This document shows positions 6,955-7,302 of a DNA stretch of 7,302 nt, piece after piece. The DNA is taken from positions 1 to 7,302 of the forward strand of contig JBHIVA010000090.1 in assembly GCA_042138015.1 (NCBI GenBank). Direction: 5' to 3'. Made by a program: the position numbers and the translations under genes. Position 1 is the stretch's first letter. Every line of letters begins with the position of its first letter. This DNA is from TH1177 sp042138015. Its GTDB lineage: Archaea; Thermoproteota; Nitrososphaeria; Nitrososphaerales; Nitrososphaeraceae. The notes under the pieces are model-generated. The model was given only the letters and a program-made list of their open reading frames with translations, did no database searches and had not been told where the DNA came from.

Positions 6955-6975
6955 ACATTAATTCGAAAGAATTTA

Positions 6976-6983
6976 CTTTTATT
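6976..6983 (-). promoter_or_regulatory. TATA box of the small secreted protein gene
   Basis: AATAAAAG on the minus strand, centred 25-26 bases ahead of the ATG at 6954, as expected for a leaderless archaeal mRNA. Confidence 0.4.
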
Positions 6984-7162
6984 CTTTTCAGTTCAAATAA
7001 ATCGATCTAGAAAAGGTGAGACTTGATGTTATAGACTTAATGAATATGATTAATACTAATGTTAATGGAAATAACCTATTAGTTTAATTTAAACAAAATG
7101 GTATTGATTTAAGATAAAGTATAGTTGTTGAGTTTGTACTTTATATTTTAATAACAGAAGAG

Positions 7163-7302
7163 GGCTGTGTTAATTTAAGATAAAATTCACCTCCTTCAAC
7201 AAAAAATCATTATTGTTATCAATGATATCATTATACATAGATACAAAGAATTGTATCCAGTTATGTACATGAAATAAATTACATTCCTCTCGTCTACATG
7301 GA
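7163..7302 (-). mobile_element. End of an insertion sequence, running out of the window
   Basis: GGCTGTGTTAATTTAAGA at 7163-7180 resembles the ends of the miniature element at 1665-1784, matching 15 of 18 bases to its right end. Further inward both share TAAA(A)TTCA. An open frame ends inside this repeat, as in many insertion sequences. The other end lies outside the window, so the target duplication cannot be confirmed; the eight bases flanking this end are CAGAAGAG (7155-7162). Confidence 0.6.
7170..7301 (-). CDS. Probable transposase, C-terminal 43 residues (partial)
   Basis: The minus-strand frame enters from the right edge and reads PCRREECNLFHVHNWIQFF, then VSMYNDIIDNNNDFLLKEV and NFILN, stopping at TAA (7172-7170) inside the terminal repeat. 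A stop within the inverted repeat is typical of compact insertion sequences, which is the main reason to call it a transposase. The visible tail carries no catalytic motif, so the family cannot be named. The frame is intact as far as it can be seen. Confidence 0.55.
   Translation of the reverse strand, partial: PCRREECNLFHVHNWIQFFVSMYNDIIDNNNDFLLKEVNFILN

Noticed and set aside
7016..7087. GTG-started frame of 23 codons on the plus strand
   Set aside because: Too short, no promoter or recognisable content; expected by chance.

Overview
The window is very AT-rich, with short genes spaced widely apart. Several features point to an ammonia-oxidising archaeon (Nitrososphaeria/Thaumarchaeota), most like the soil genus Nitrosocosmicus: archaeal TATA boxes about 26-28 bases ahead of start codons with no leader, frequent TTG starts, and a set of exported Asn/Lys/Asp/Glu-rich proteins. 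The metallophosphoesterase and the NTF2-like protein also resemble proteins I associate with that group. This placement is inferred from reading, not from a search.

Layout. Bases 1-142 are three perfect 36-bp tandem repeats plus two 12-bp repeats, best read as the end of a repeat protein that starts outside the window. A weak small membrane-protein ORF follows (192-395, minus). Bases 473-1628 (minus) hold an exported, probably beta-rich protein broken by two length changes in simple-sequence runs; its exact promoter edge carries a 120-bp miniature inverted-repeat element (1665-1784) with a perfect 8-bp target duplication. Next come an intact secreted protein with an acidic linker and a duplicated two-cysteine domain (2131-3327, minus) and an exported metallophosphoesterase of the purple-acid-phosphatase type (3921-4916, minus). 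A plus-strand NTF2/SnoaL-like gene (5646-6220) is broken at an A9 tract and by a late TAG. A small secreted cysteine-containing protein (6424-6954, minus) follows. At the right edge lies the inverted repeat and transposase tail of a larger insertion sequence whose end resembles the ends of the miniature element.

How it fits together. Four minus-strand genes encode proteins with an N-terminal signal or anchor segment, so this is a stretch of cell-surface or secreted functions, each gene apparently with its own promoter and no operon. Two of the larger genes look like pseudogenes and one or more mobile elements lie among them, so I read this as an accessory region in decay rather than a dedicated new system. 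The most notable items are the miniature element with its partner sequence at the right edge, the simple-sequence frameshifts, and the 12-residue repeat tail.
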